From: Frigidibacter sp. ROC022
GTDB taxonomy: Bacteria; Pseudomonadota; Alphaproteobacteria; Rhodobacterales; Rhodobacteraceae
NCBI RefSeq assembly: GCF_024723735.1
Contig: NZ_JANQDU010000006.1
Location: 1-64,000, forward strand
Reading direction: 5' to 3'
DNA length: 64,000 nt
The translations under genes and the position numbers were made by a program. Positions 28,247-38,444 of the stretch are shown one piece after another. The notes under the pieces are model-generated. The model had not been told where the DNA came from and did no database searches. It saw only the letters and a list, made by a program, of their open reading frames with translations. The stretch's first letter is position 1. Every line of letters begins with the position of its first letter.

Positions 28247-29172
28247 TGGCGGTTCTTCTGCTTGGAGAAGTGACGGACGGCGCCCTGGGCCGCGATGCGA
28301 CGGCCAAGGCGGTCGGTGCCGTGGCGGGGCTGGGGCCGGTGACGGTGCTCTGCGCCGGGGCCTCGGCCAAGGCGGCGGCCGACGAGGCCGCGACGATCGA
28401 GGGCGTGGCCAAGGTGCTCTGCGCCGAGGACCCCAGCCTGGGGCATCGTCTGGCGGAACCGACGGCGGCGCTGATCGTCAGCCTTGCCGGCGATTACACG
28501 CATATCGCGGCACCGGCGACGACCGATGCCAAGAACATCCTGCCGCGGGTCGCGGCGCTGCTGGACGTGATGGTGATCCCGGACGTGAGCGCGGTGATCG
28601 ACGCCGAGACCTTCGAGCGTCCGATCTATGCTGGCAACGCGGTCCAGACGGTGAAATCCTCGGACAAGATCAAGGTGATGACGATCCGCACCTCGACCTT
28701 CGACGCGGCCGGCGACGGCGGCAGCGCCGCGGTGGAAAGCATCGACGCCGGAGCCGATCCGGGGCTGAGCTCCTGGGTCGAGGACAAGGTGGCGGCCAGC
28801 GACCGGCCCGAGCTGACCAGCGCCGGGATCGTCGTTTCGGGCGGGCGCGGCGTCGGCTCGAAAGAGGATTTCGCGATCATCGAGAAACTGGCCGACAAGC
28901 TGGGCGCGGCGGTCGGCGCATCCCGCGCGGCTGTCGACTCGGGCTATGCGCCGAACGACTGGCAGGTCGGGCAGACCGGCAAGGTCGTGGCGCCGGACCT
29001 CTATGTCGCGGTCGGCATCTCGGGCGCGATCCAGCACCTGGCCGGGATGAAGGACTCCAAGGTCATCGTCGCGATCAACAAGGACGAAGAGGCGCCGATC
29101 TTCCAGGTCGCCGATTACGGCCTGGTCGGAGACCTGTTCGACGTGCTGCCGGAGCTGACCGAAAAGCTGTAA
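28246..29172 (+). CDS. etfA: Electron transfer flavoprotein subunit alpha
   Basis: FAD-binding subunit of ETF, 308 residues. The C-terminal FAD domain shows [14 protein letters not shown] and [15 protein letters not shown], the classic ETF-alpha signature. The N-terminal domain pairs with EtfB, encoded immediately upstream with a 1-nt overlap. In this order etfBA is usually followed by hbd; here hbd lies 2.5 kb on after two minus-strand genes, so an insertion or inversion separates them. Confidence 0.97.
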   Translation: MAVLLLGEVTDGALGRDATAKAVGAVAGLGPVTVLCAGASAKAAADEAATIEGVAKVLCAEDPSLGHRLAEPTAALIVSLAGDYTHIAAPATTDAKNILPRVAALLDVMVIPDVSAVIDAETFERPIYAGNAVQTVKSSDKIKVMTIRTSTFDAAGDGGSAAVESIDAGADPGLSSWVEDKVAASDRPELTSAGIVVSGGRGVGSKEDFAIIEKLADKLGAAVGASRAAVDSGYAPNDWQVGQTGKVVAPDLYVAVGISGAIQHLAGMKDSKVIVAINKDEEAPIFQVADYGLVGDLFDVLPELTEKL

Positions 29173-29192
29173 CGGCGAGACCGGATGACAGC

Positions 29193-29217
29193 GGGCCGGG
29201 GGCACCCCCCCCGGCCC
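29193..29217. terminator. GC-rich hairpin between convergent etfA and DUF6473-like gene
   Basis: Stem GGGCCGGGGG paired with CCCCCGGCCC, 20 nt after the etfA stop, followed by ATTACT. Probable terminator; the U-tract is poor. Confidence 0.55.
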
Positions 29218-29278
29218 ATTACTCGCCAAGCCAACCGAACCGGAAAACATCCGGTTCCGAACCACTTACACAAAATCG

Positions 29279-30103
29279 TCAGAGCGCCCGCAGCGCTTCG
29301 GCCACTTCCCGTGCCGCCCGCTTGTGAACGACGGGGCCCAGCATTTCCGTCGCTGCGGGGGCATCCATCTCGTCGAACACCATCAGGTCCATGCCACGCT
29401 TCCGTTCGTCTGCGTCGGCCACGATCTCGACCACGCCCGACACCAGCGGTCGCAGCGAGTCGATCATCGCGGCGTCGATGAACAGCCCGTTGCCGTGCCG
29501 CAGCGGATCGTCGACCGGCGCGTCAGGCGCGTGATCCGACAGCCAGAGCAGCAGCACCCTGCCGCCGATCCTGCCGATCAGTTTCTTCATCCGGGCCGCC
29601 CAGGCGGTCTTCAACTCGGCAACGACATCCGCGAACCGCTCGGGCGAGGTCGCGCGCAGCCCGGCCAGCAGATGCCGGGTGAAATTGTACTCGGTGAAGT
29701 CGATTTCGGGGAAGGCCGACCGGAGCAGGGTCGAGGCCCGCAGGAAGCGGTCGTTGCGACGCGGATGCACCGCGTAATACCGGTTCGACAGGTTCTCTGC
29801 CCCCGACATCTCGATCACCGTGACACGGGCGTGCCGGCAGATGTCCTGCACCGCGCCGTCGTTCAGGAACACGTCCAGCCCGGCGTTCATCTGCGCCAGG
29901 TTGAGCGTCGGGCCGGCTGCCAGCTGTTCCAGCATCTCGGGCCAGGGCGTCTCGGTGAACTTGCCATAGGTCTCGGTTCCGCCAAGCACTGCGATATGGT
30001 TGCCGTCCGCCCTGCGTTTCGGCCCGCGAAACAGGAGTTTCGAATTGCCGTGGCGGCAGTGCAGGTAGTCCAGCCTGGTGGCCGCCAGAGGTTCAAAGGT
30101 CAT
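29279..30103 (-). CDS. Conserved protein, DUF6473-like
   Basis: A 274-residue soluble protein with [20 protein letters not shown] near the N-terminus and [11 protein letters not shown] soon after. The second resembles the opening of an SGNH/GDSL-like or sugar-modifying fold but I see no complete catalytic triad. From memory it matches DUF6473 of Rhodobacterales, sometimes near polysaccharide genes; not checked. The start is uncertain: the frame stays open to an ATG at 30178. Function unknown. Confidence 0.65.
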   Translation of the reverse strand: MTFEPLAATRLDYLHCRHGNSKLLFRGPKRRADGNHIAVLGGTETYGKFTETPWPEMLEQLAAGPTLNLAQMNAGLDVFLNDGAVQDICRHARVTVIEMSGAENLSNRYYAVHPRRNDRFLRASTLLRSAFPEIDFTEYNFTRHLLAGLRATSPERFADVVAELKTAWAARMKKLIGRIGGRVLLLWLSDHAPDAPVDDPLRHGNGLFIDAAMIDSLRPLVSGVVEIVADADERKRGMDLMVFDEMDAPAATEMLGPVVHKRAAREVAEALRAL

Positions 30104-30232
30104 GTCCCACCATTTCCGTTTGTCATTGCCCGGACGGAGACTCGGTGAAAGCCATTGAGATATGTCTAAAGACGGCATTCGAGAGAATTGCCGCAGAGTT
30201 TGGTGTCGAATTGGAGGGAATGCGCCCTGCCG

Positions 30233-31471
30233 TCAGGCCGTGGCCAGCGCCAGCCCGTCGACCACCGCGGTAAAGGCTTCGGTCCGGTGTTGCGGTGCGG
30301 TCGGAAACAGGGTCCGCATCTCGTCCGTCACCAGCGACATCAGGCTGGAGCCGCCGACCAGGATCACCGCGCGGATCGAGTCGGCCGGCACCCCGGCATC
30401 GGCCAGCGTCTGTTCGGCGGCCTCGGTCAGCTTGCCGGCAAAGCCGGACAGCGCCGCATCCAGCGAGGCGCGGTCGATCGGCGCCGCCAGCCCCGGCTCG
30501 ACCAGGCCCAGCCCGATCTGCGCAGCGCCCTCGGGCCCGTTGGCCGCGATCTTGCCGCGCTCGGCGGCGAAGGCCAGGTCATGGCCCAGCTCGTCGCGCA
30601 GCACGGTGACCAGCCGGCCGAGTTTCTGCGGTTCCACCGCCTGGGCGGCCATCGCCTTGGCCTCGCGTCGGGTCTCGGGGGTGTAGAGGAAGGGAATTGT
30701 CTCCCATCGTGCCAGGTCCACGAACAGCGCCGGCGGCACCGGCAGCAGCCCGGGCCCGAACTCGCGCCGCAATTCGCCGCCATGGCCGAGATGCGGCATG
30801 ATGTGGCGCAGCGAGACGGCATGGTCGAAATCGGTCCCGCCCAGCCGGATGCCGTGGCTGGCCAGGATCCGCGGGCGCCCGCCGTCGCTGGCATAGACCG
30901 AGAAGTCCGAGGTGCCGCCGCCGATATCGACGATGATCCCGGTCTCGCCTTCCTTGCCCAGCCCATGCGCGGCCAGGGCGGCGGCTTCGGGTTCCAGGCG
31001 AAAGCGCACCTCCTCGAAGCCGGCGGCCAGATAGCAGGCCCGCAGATCCTCCTCGGCCCGCGCGTTCCGGGCGGCATCACGGCTGTGAAACCGCACCGGA
31101 CGGCCCGACAGCGCGCGGCGGAAACGCAGGCCGGTGGCGGTTTCGGCGCGTTCCTTCAGGGTCGCCAGGAACTGGCTGAGGATATCGGTCAGGCTCAGCC
31201 GCCGTCCGGCGATCAGCCGCGTCTGATGCATCAGATCGGTGCCCAGCACGCTTTTCAGGCCGCGCATGTAGCGGCCCTCGTCGCCGGCCGTCTGCGCCCG
31301 CGCCGCCGCTGCGCCGATCCGCATCGCTCCGCCGCCGGCGGGAAAGAACACGGCAGTGGGCAAGGTGTCGGCGCCGGTCTCGACCGGAATCCGCCAGGGC
31401 TTGCCGTCGGCCAGCACGGCGGCGGCGGAAGTCGAGGTGCCGAAGTCGATGGCAAGTGTGGCGTCGGACAT
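30233..31471 (-). CDS. Short Hsp70-family protein (YegD-like), ATPase domain only
   Basis: A 412-residue member of the actin/Hsp70 ATPase superfamily. Phosphate loops are AIDFGTSTS (7-15) and VDIGGGTSDF (181-190); the adenosine motif is near LVGGSSLM close to the C-terminus. The protein is essentially the nucleotide-binding domain: the beta-sandwich and lid that bind client peptides in DnaK are missing, as in E. coli YegD. Role unknown. Divergent from hbd with a 159-nt shared promoter region. Confidence 0.85.
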   Translation of the reverse strand: MSDATLAIDFGTSTSAAAVLADGKPWRIPVETGADTLPTAVFFPAGGGAMRIGAAAARAQTAGDEGRYMRGLKSVLGTDLMHQTRLIAGRRLSLTDILSQFLATLKERAETATGLRFRRALSGRPVRFHSRDAARNARAEEDLRACYLAAGFEEVRFRLEPEAAALAAHGLGKEGETGIIVDIGGGTSDFSVYASDGGRPRILASHGIRLGGTDFDHAVSLRHIMPHLGHGGELRREFGPGLLPVPPALFVDLARWETIPFLYTPETRREAKAMAAQAVEPQKLGRLVTVLRDELGHDLAFAAERGKIAANGPEGAAQIGLGLVEPGLAAPIDRASLDAALSGFAGKLTEAAEQTLADAGVPADSIRAVILVGGSSLMSLVTDEMRTLFPTAPQHRTEAFTAVVDGLALATA

Positions 31472-31571
31472 GGCTCGGCTCCTGTCTGGGCGGGTCGGGC
31501 AGGGCGGCGGGCTTAGCCGCAGCGGGTGGTGGACGCAAGCACCGCTTTGCCCCGAACCCGGGCCGCGCCCC

Positions 31572-31599
31572 TTGCCTCCGGGAAAGCCGGGTGCATAAG
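31572..31599 (+). promoter_or_regulatory. Candidate promoter for hbd
   Basis: TTGCCT, 16-nt spacer, CATAAG, about 32 nt before the hbd start codon. By-eye call. Confidence 0.4.
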
Positions 31600-31630
31600 G
31601 TCCGGCGAGTTACGAGAAAGGCGGGAGACG

Positions 31631-32506
31631 ATGGAGATCGAAAGCGTAGGTGTGGTCGGCGCCGGGCAGATGGGCAACGGCATCGCGCATGTGATGGCGT
31701 TGGCGGGATACCAGGTGCTTCTGAACGACATTTCGGAAGAGGCCCTGAAGTCGGCGGTCGAGATCATCGACAGGAACCTCGACCGGCAGGTGTCCCGCGA
31801 GAAGATCAGCGCCGAGGAAAAGGCCGCCGCCATGGCGCGGATCACCACCACCGGGGTGCTGACCGATCTGGGCCGGACCGATCTGGTGATCGAGGCCGCG
31901 ACCGAGAAGGAGAGCATCAAGCAGGCGATCTTTGCCGAGCTGGTGCCGCATCTGAAACCCGAGACGATCCTGACCTCGAACACCTCGTCGATCTCGATCA
32001 CCCGGCTGGCGGCGCGCACCGACCGGCCCGAGCGGTTCATGGGGTTCCATTTCATGAACCCGGTGCCGGTGATGCAGCTGGTCGAGCTGATCCGCGGCAT
32101 CGCCACCGACGATTCGACCTATGCGGCCTGCAAGGCGGTGGTCGAGCGGCTGGGCAAGACCCCGACCATGGCCGAGGATTTCCCGGCCTTCATCGTCAAC
32201 CGTATCCTGATGCCGATGATCAACGAGGCGGTCTATGTGCTTTATGAAGGCGTCGGCTCGGTGGTCTCGATCGACCAGAGCCTGAAGCTGGGCGCGAACC
32301 ACCCGATGGGGCCGCTGGAACTGGCCGATTTCATCGGTCTGGACACCTGTCTGGCGATCATGAACGTCCTGCACGAGGGGCTGGCCGATACCAAGTACCG
32401 GCCCTGTCCGCTGCTGACCAAATATGTCGAGGCCGGCTGGCTGGGCCGCAAGACACGGCGCGGCTTCTATGATTATCGTGGCGAGGTCCCGGTTCCGACC
32501 CGCTGA
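31631..32506 (+). CDS. hbd: 3-hydroxybutyryl-CoA dehydrogenase
   Basis: NAD(P)-dependent oxidoreductase acting on 3-hydroxyacyl-CoA / acetoacetyl-CoA, in butyrate, polyhydroxybutyrate or fatty-acid metabolism. The 291-residue protein has the dinucleotide motif GAGQMG (10-15) and the catalytic pair H140 (FMGFHFMNP) and E152 (VELIRG), then the C-terminal helical dimer domain with ANHPMGPLELADFIGLD. GGGAGA precedes the ATG. It belongs functionally with etfBA upstream. Confidence 0.95.
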   Translation: MEIESVGVVGAGQMGNGIAHVMALAGYQVLLNDISEEALKSAVEIIDRNLDRQVSREKISAEEKAAAMARITTTGVLTDLGRTDLVIEAATEKESIKQAIFAELVPHLKPETILTSNTSSISITRLAARTDRPERFMGFHFMNPVPVMQLVELIRGIATDDSTYAACKAVVERLGKTPTMAEDFPAFIVNRILMPMINEAVYVLYEGVGSVVSIDQSLKLGANHPMGPLELADFIGLDTCLAIMNVLHEGLADTKYRPCPLLTKYVEAGWLGRKTRRGFYDYRGEVPVPTR

Positions 32507-32584
32507 GCCCGCGCGAATCGCCGAGTTGATTTGCCTGAACCGGCCGGATCGGATAGGCGGGCCGGAACCCGATTGAGGATGGTT

Positions 32585-33166
32585 ATGACATTGCGCCCGA
32601 ATCCCCGCTTTTTCCTGATTGGCCTGATGGCCGTTATTCTTGCGGCCTGCGCCGCGCCCGAGGATCTGTCCAAGGCTCCGGAACCGCTGGGCGATTTCTC
32701 GCTCGGCTACAACATCGTCGTGGTCGACAATCCCAAGATCGGGCCGCTGTCGCGCAAGGCCACCGATGCCGAATGGAAGGCGAGCCTGGAGCAGGCCATC
32801 GACGAACGCTTCAGCCGCTTCAAGGGCGAGGGCACCTACCATATCGCGATCAAGGTCCAGGCCTATGCGCTGGCGCAGACCGGGATTCCGCTGGTGGTCA
32901 AGCCGAAGTCGGTGCTGCTGATCTCGGCCAATGTCTGGACGCCCTACGGCAAGCTGAATGCAGAGCCCGAGAATCTGACGGTCTGGGAAGGGGTCAGCGA
33001 GAAGACCCTGCTCGGCTCGGGTCTGACCCAGACCCGCGAAGAGCAGATGCGGAAACTGTCGGTGAACGCAGCCAGGAAGATCGAGGAATGGTTGCGCGAG
33101 CATCCCGAGTGGTTCACCGGCGACGCGCCGGTGCAGCCGGGAACCAGTCCGCAACCGGCGAAGTGA
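32585..33166 (+). CDS. Putative lipoprotein, DUF6778-like
   Basis: A 193-residue protein with a lipoprotein signal ending in LAAC (19-22), so likely lipidated at C22. The mature part is a single alpha/beta-looking domain of ~160 residues (DFSLGYNIVVVDNPKIGPLS, IAIKVQAYALAQTGIPLVVK). From memory it resembles DUF6778 of Rhodobacterales; unverified. GAGGA lies 5-6 nt before the chosen ATG; another ATG two codons earlier overlaps that site. Function unknown. Confidence 0.7.
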   Translation: MTLRPNPRFFLIGLMAVILAACAAPEDLSKAPEPLGDFSLGYNIVVVDNPKIGPLSRKATDAEWKASLEQAIDERFSRFKGEGTYHIAIKVQAYALAQTGIPLVVKPKSVLLISANVWTPYGKLNAEPENLTVWEGVSEKTLLGSGLTQTREEQMRKLSVNAARKIEEWLREHPEWFTGDAPVQPGTSPQPAK

Positions 33167-33169
33167 GGC

Positions 33170-33198
33170 TTGCTTTTCTCGTCGCGGGACTCTACATC
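33170..33198 (+). promoter_or_regulatory. Predicted tuf1 promoter
   Basis: TTGCTT, 17-nt spacer, TACATC, giving a start near 33205 and a leader of ~53 nt. The same -35 type and spacing occur at tRNA-Trp and the MarR gene. Confidence 0.55.
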
Positions 33199-33215
33199 GC
33201 CCGCGATGTTGAACC

Positions 33216-33237
33216 GGGGCCGCTTGTGGCCCCCTTT
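33216..33237 (+). promoter_or_regulatory. Leader hairpin with short T-run upstream of tuf1
   Basis: GGGGCC / GGCCCC stem with a 6-nt loop, then CTTT, about 11 nt after the predicted start site. A 10-nt direct repeat CGCCCGCGAT flanks it (33198-33207 and 33248-33257); the second copy abuts the start codon. Possible attenuator or translational control element. Confidence 0.45.
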
Positions 33238-33257
33238 CTGAATAAGGCGCCCGCGAT

Positions 33258-34433
<1,176 letters not shown>

Positions 34434-34461
34434 GACCGGACACAGGTCCGATTGCAGTCAG

Positions 34462-34494
34462 CGCCGTCCGGTCCCGCCGGGCGGCGTTCTTCTT
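34462..34494 (+). terminator. Rho-independent terminator of tuf1
   Basis: CGCCGTCCGG / CCGGGCGGCG, 10-bp stem with one G-U pair and 5-nt loop, followed by TTCTTCTT. Confidence 0.85.
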
Positions 34495-34616
34495 GCCGCG
34501 TCACCGCGCTTGATCCGACTCGGCAAAGCCCCTAGACAGCCGGCATCAGTCGATGGAGGTGAAGGTGGACAAGACGCTCTGAACCCGTTCCCGAAACGAT
34601 TTCAGAAGGACGTCTC

Positions 34617-35273
34617 ATGTCTGCCTTTCTTGACGCCGCGCGGCGGCATCCGCTGATCCTGCCCGATGGCAGGCCGCATCCGAACATGGTCAATCTCAAC
34701 CGGGTGATCTCGCATCCGAACATCGAGATCGGCGACTTCACCTATATGAACGATTTCGCGCCGCCCGAATCGCCCGGGGGCTGGGCGGCCCGAATCGCGC
34801 CCTATCTCTATCCCGGCGCGCCGGAGCGGCTGCGGATCGGGCGGTTCGGGCAATTCGCCCACGGCGCCACCTTCATCACCGCCAGCGCCAACCACCCGAT
34901 GGACGGGGCCAGCACCTATCCCTTCGCGATCTTCGACCATGCGCTGCTCGAGACCTACCGCGACAGCTTCCGCGGCCTGCCCGATACCGAGATCGGCAAC
35001 GATGTCTGGATCGGCCATGGCGCGCTGATCCTGCCGGGGGCCCGGCTGGGCAACGGGGTCATCGTCGGGGCCGGGGCGGTGGTGCGCGGCGCGGTGCCGG
35101 ATTACGCCGTTGTCGCGGGCAATCCGGCGCGGGTGCTGCGGATGCGCTTTCAGCCCGGGACCGTGGCGCGACTGAACGCGCTGGCCTGGTGGGACTGGCC
35201 CGAGGCGCGGATCGAAGCGGCGGTGCCGGCCCTGGCCCGCGCCGATATCGATGCGCTGGAGGCCCTGGCCTGA
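34617..35273 (+). CDS. CatB-like hexapeptide-repeat O-acetyltransferase
   Basis: A 218-residue left-handed beta-helix acyltransferase of the xenobiotic acetyltransferase (VatD/CatB) group. The loop GATFITASANHPMDG contains the catalytic histidine H93, and later hexapeptide turns read IGNDVWIGHGALILPGARLGNGVIVGAGAVV. The donor is probably acetyl-CoA; the acceptor is unknown and could be a surface sugar as readily as a drug. AGAAGGA gives a good ribosome site. It ends 21 nt before the convergent glycosyltransferase remnant. Confidence 0.88.
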   Translation: MSAFLDAARRHPLILPDGRPHPNMVNLNRVISHPNIEIGDFTYMNDFAPPESPGGWAARIAPYLYPGAPERLRIGRFGQFAHGATFITASANHPMDGASTYPFAIFDHALLETYRDSFRGLPDTEIGNDVWIGHGALILPGARLGNGVIVGAGAVVRGAVPDYAVVAGNPARVLRMRFQPGTVARLNALAWWDWPEARIEAAVPALARADIDALEALA

Positions 35274-35294
35274 GGCCGACTGCCCGGCCTGGCT

Positions 35295-35624
35295 TCAGGC
35301 GGCGTCAGGAACCTCGGCCTTGCAGGCATCCCGGTTTGCCTGCAGGGCCTCGACATCAATTCCGAACCGGCGCCGCATGTAGGTCGGCAGGCGCGCCATC
35401 CTGAAGCGGAACCTGCGCATCCGTCGGCTGTATTCGCCCGGACCGCTGTCGTTGTCATGATGCGCCCCGCGCACGAACATCGGCTTTTCCATGCGGATCG
35501 GCGTCGGCATCTTCAGCCAGAGTTGAAGGTGATGGAAGTCGAGAACCGATGCCTTCTCCTTCGGGCCGGTATAGATCAGCAGTCCCGGGGTCCGGAACCG
35601 CGCCGCGACCGGCTGGAAACTGCA
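35295..35624 (-). pseudogene. 5'-truncated glycosyltransferase (putative rhamnosyltransferase) remnant
   Basis: The C-terminal ~110 codons align by eye with the C-terminal third of the intact glycosyltransferase at 49300-50163: FRTPGLLIY / LWTAGLVFV, VLDFHHLQLWLKMP / ILDTRHDRMWYYMP, PMFVRGAHHDNDS / IMFLRGAHGGNDS and RRRFGIDVEAL / RKRFHVDLEAL. The N-terminal two thirds, including the DxD region, are missing; the frame upstream (to 35840) is unlike the family and has atypical composition. A frameshift around 35630 is also possible. Non-functional unless it has a new role. Confidence 0.65.
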
Positions 35625-35898
35625 GCCCTCCGGGGTCTTTCGAAAGCCCCGAGCGCTCGAGAGACAAGACCACCGGCAAATGCCAGGAACCTGAACAGGC
35701 GGCTGGGCCGTGAAGGAGTCTCGTTGCAGATACTGCCACAATTCGGAGATCCGACGTCTCGCTACCCGGAATAAGCTGCAGGTCGACGGGGTCGGAAAGG
35801 AGGGGCGGATTCCGTCGGCGGTGATGTCCCTTTCATGCAACGCGGCCGGAACTTCGTCATTCCCGGCCCCGGTGCCGCCGGGACGGGTCGTGACGCCC

Positions 35899-35927
35899 TT
35901 GCCAAGCCGACAAGGCGCAAGTATCTA
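35899..35927 (+). promoter_or_regulatory. Predicted promoter of tRNA-Trp (and secE-nusG)
   Basis: TTGCCA, 17-nt spacer, TATCTA, ending 12 nt before the tRNA 5' end, which is the right distance for a short precursor. Confidence 0.65.
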
Positions 35928-35939
35928 GCGGGCGGCCTT

Positions 35940-36015
35940 AGGGGTATAGCTCAGTTGGTAGAGCGACGGTCTCCAAAACCGTAGGTCGCGGGTTCGAACC
36001 CTGCTGCCCCTGCCA
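35940..36015 (+). tRNA. trnW: tRNA-Trp (anticodon CCA)
   Basis: 76 nt with genome-encoded 3' CCA. Acceptor arms AGGGGTA / TGCCCCT (one G-U pair), D-loop AGTTGGTAGA, anticodon stem ACGGT / ACCGT around CTCCAAA, and T-arm GCGGGTTCGAACCCTGC. The anticodon CCA reads UGG. tRNA-Trp directly ahead of secE is the standard proteobacterial arrangement. No duplicated 3' end (attachment site) is seen nearby. Confidence 0.97.
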
Positions 36016-36182
36016 GGCCGCTTCCGACGCCCGGAACGCCGCCTTGTCGCCGCGGGGCCTCAGCCCGGCATCCGGACTGCAGGGTGCCTTGAAATGCGGC
36101 CCGCTTCGGCGTATCTGCCGCAGATCGACACAAGAACCACACCAGACCGCCGCCGACTTGGCGCTTGCCGCAAGGAAATCTC

Positions 36183-36380
36183 ATGGCCACGCTGAACCCG
36201 CTCCAGTTCCTGCAACAGGTCCGTGCCGAAGTCGGCAAGGTCACCTGGCCCAACCGGCGCGAGGTGGTGCTGACCACGGTGATGGTCTTTGTCATGGCGG
36301 CGTTGACCGCGATGTTCTTCTTTCTCGTCGATCTGACGATCCGCACCGGTCTGCAGGCGGTGCTGGGCATGTTCGGCTAG
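36183..36380 (+). CDS. secE: Preprotein translocase subunit SecE
   Basis: Single-span subunit of the SecYEG channel, 65 residues: an amphipathic helix with KVTWPNRREV at the membrane face, then one transmembrane helix (~29-50). E. coli SecE has three spans; the one-span form is usual in alphaproteobacteria. AAGGAA precedes the ATG. It lies 167 nt after tRNA-Trp, probably on the same primary transcript, and 208 nt ahead of nusG. Confidence 0.96.
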   Translation: MATLNPLQFLQQVRAEVGKVTWPNRREVVLTTVMVFVMAALTAMFFFLVDLTIRTGLQAVLGMFG

Positions 36381-36588
36381 GACGGGTCCGGGCCGGTCGC
36401 GCCACCTTCTCCCTTGCCAGCGCAGGGGGGTGGCTGTAAGAGGCCCAAGTTTCCGGGACCTATTCCGCGCCACGATTCGCGTTGCGCGGCGTTTGTGTTC
36501 CTGCAAGCGTCGGACGCGAGACATCGCAAGGTTCCGGCAAGTGAAATTCCCCGATCCTTCGGTCGGGTGGCAAAAGGGCAAGTCAGGC

Positions 36589-37122
36589 ATGGCGAAGCGG
36601 TGGTATTCGGTCAGTGTCCTCTCGAACTTCGAGAAGAAGGTCGCCGAGCAGATCCGGACCTCGGTTGCCGAGAAGGGCCTTGAGGACGAGATCGAGGAAG
36701 TCCTGGTGCCGACCGAGGAAGTCATCGAGGTGCGCCGCAACAAGAAGGTCACCACCGAGCGGCGCTTCATGCCCGGCTATGTGCTGGTGCGGATGGAGAT
36801 GACCGACCGCGGCTATCACCTGATCAACTCGATCAACCGGGTCACCGGCTTCCTGGGGCCGCAGGGCCGCCCGATGCCGATGCGCGATGCCGAGGTGAAC
36901 CAGATCCTGAACCGGGTCGAAGAGGGCGAAGCCTCGCCGCGGACGCTGATCTTCTACGACATCGGCGAGAAGGTGAAAGTCACCGACGGCCCGTTCGAAG
37001 GTTTCGACGGCATGGTCGAGGAAGTCGACGAAAGCGCCCAGCGGCTGAAGGTCGCGGTGTCGATCTTTGGCCGGGCAACCCCGGTCGAACTGGAATTCAC
37101 TCAGGTTTCGAAAGAACTCTGA
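36589..37122 (+). CDS. nusG: Transcription termination/antitermination protein NusG
   Basis: RNA-polymerase-binding factor linking transcription to Rho and the ribosome, 177 residues. The NGN domain (MAKRWYSVSVLSNFEKKVAEQ at the start, PGYVLVRMEM) is followed by a KOW domain (IGEKVKVTDGPFEGFDGMVEEVDE). The start at MAKRWYSV matches the family; the open frame extends upstream but without similarity. rplK follows after 128 nt. Confidence 0.97.
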   Translation: MAKRWYSVSVLSNFEKKVAEQIRTSVAEKGLEDEIEEVLVPTEEVIEVRRNKKVTTERRFMPGYVLVRMEMTDRGYHLINSINRVTGFLGPQGRPMPMRDAEVNQILNRVEEGEASPRTLIFYDIGEKVKVTDGPFEGFDGMVEEVDESAQRLKVAVSIFGRATPVELEFTQVSKEL

Positions 37123-37250
37123 GCGATCGCCCGCCGGGGTCTTGGCGCCGGGGGCTCAAGCGTGGGAGGCACGGCGGCGCGCCGCACGGCCGGACCACTT
37201 AACCGAAACGCCGCGGGACGCGCCCGCAGCGTGGTGAAAGGAGGGCCATC

Positions 37251-37703
37251 ATGGCCAAGAAAGTCGCCGGCACCCTGAAGCTTCAGGTCAAGGCCGGACA
37301 AGCGAACCCGTCCCCGCCGATCGGCCCCGCTCTGGGTCAGCGCGGGATCAACATCATGGAATTCTGCAAGGCGTTCAACGCCAAGACGCAGGAGATGGAA
37401 GCCGGTGCGCCGATTCCGACCGTGATCACCTATTACGTCGACAAGTCCTTCTCGTTCGAGACCCGGACCCCGCCGGCGTCGTTCTACCTGAAGAAGGCCG
37501 CCGGGCTGAAGCCGGAGGGCAAGCGCAACCGGCCGAAGGGCTCGGAAACGCCGGGCCGGACCACCGCCGGCACCGTGACCGCCGCGCAGATCCGCGAGAT
37601 CGCTGAAGCCAAGATGAAGGATCTGAACGCCACGTCCGTCGAGGCCGCGATGCAGATCATCGTCGGCTCGGCCAAGTCGATCGGCATCGAGGTGAAGGGT
37701 TAA
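37251..37703 (+). CDS. rplK: 50S ribosomal protein L11
   Basis: uL11, 150 residues, part of the GTPase-associated centre on 23S rRNA and needed for the stringent response. N-terminal region [26 protein letters not shown] carries the proline-rich thiostrepton-site loop; the C-terminal RNA-binding domain contains [10 protein letters not shown] near-ideal GGAGGG ribosome site lies upstream. rplA begins 4 nt after the stop. Confidence 0.98.
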   Translation: MAKKVAGTLKLQVKAGQANPSPPIGPALGQRGINIMEFCKAFNAKTQEMEAGAPIPTVITYYVDKSFSFETRTPPASFYLKKAAGLKPEGKRNRPKGSETPGRTTAGTVTAAQIREIAEAKMKDLNATSVEAAMQIIVGSAKSIGIEVKG

Positions 37704-37707
37704 GCGC

Positions 37708-38406
37708 ATGGCACATGTTGGAAAACGGACGAAAGCGGCCCGCGCCAGCTTTGAAGGCAAGTCGATGCTGAGCGTCGAGGACGCGGTGGCGCTGGTCAAG
37801 GGCGCGGCGAATGCCAAGTTCGACGAGACCGTCGAGGTCGCGCTGAACCTGGGTGTCGATCCGCGCCACGCCGACCAGATGGTGCGCGGCGTCGTGAACC
37901 TGCCGAACGGCACCGGCAAGACGGTCCGCGTCGCGGTCTTCGCGCGCGGCGCCAAGGCGGACGAGGCCAAGGAAGCCGGGGCCGACATCGTCGGCGCCGA
38001 GGACCTGATGGAAATCGTCCAAGGCGGCAAGATCGAGTTCGATCGCTGCATCGCCACCCCGGACATGATGCCGATCGTCGGTCGTCTGGGCAAGGTGCTG
38101 GGCCCGCGCAACCTGATGCCGAACCCCAAGGTCGGCACGGTGACCATGGATGTCGCTGCGGCGGTCAAGGCCGCAAAGGGCGGTGAGGTGCAGTTCCGCG
38201 CCGAGAAGGCCGGAATCATCCATGCCGGCGTCGGCAAGGCTTCGTTCGACGGCGCCAAGCTGGCCGAGAACATCCGTGCGCTGGTCGATGCGGTGCAGAA
38301 GGCCAAGCCGGCGGGCGCCAAGGGCACCTACATGAAGAAGGTCTCGATCTCCTCGACCATGGGGCCGGGTGTTTCCATCGACCTGGCGAGCGCCACCGGA
38401 AACTGA
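37708..38406 (+). CDS. rplA: 50S ribosomal protein L1
   Basis: uL1, 232 residues, L1-stalk protein and, in E. coli, translational repressor of its own rplKA message. The signature [20 protein letters not shown] is intact. The E. coli L1 target lies in the rplK leader; the 128-nt nusG-rplK gap here is the equivalent place but I could not identify a mimic with confidence. Confidence 0.98.
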   Translation: MAHVGKRTKAARASFEGKSMLSVEDAVALVKGAANAKFDETVEVALNLGVDPRHADQMVRGVVNLPNGTGKTVRVAVFARGAKADEAKEAGADIVGAEDLMEIVQGGKIEFDRCIATPDMMPIVGRLGKVLGPRNLMPNPKVGTVTMDVAAAVKAAKGGEVQFRAEKAGIIHAGVGKASFDGAKLAENIRALVDAVQKAKPAGAKGTYMKKVSISSTMGPGVSIDLASATGN

Positions 38407-38444
38407 CGGGTGCCGGGCAGACTGCCCGTGCCGTGAAGGATTGC

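Noticed and set aside
34553-34582. Nine-codon frame (MEVKVDKTL) as a leader peptide before the acetyltransferase
   Set aside because: Too short to distinguish from chance; no attenuator structure follows.
35940-36015. tRNA-Trp as an integration site for a genomic island
   Set aside because: No integrase and no duplicated tRNA 3' end nearby.
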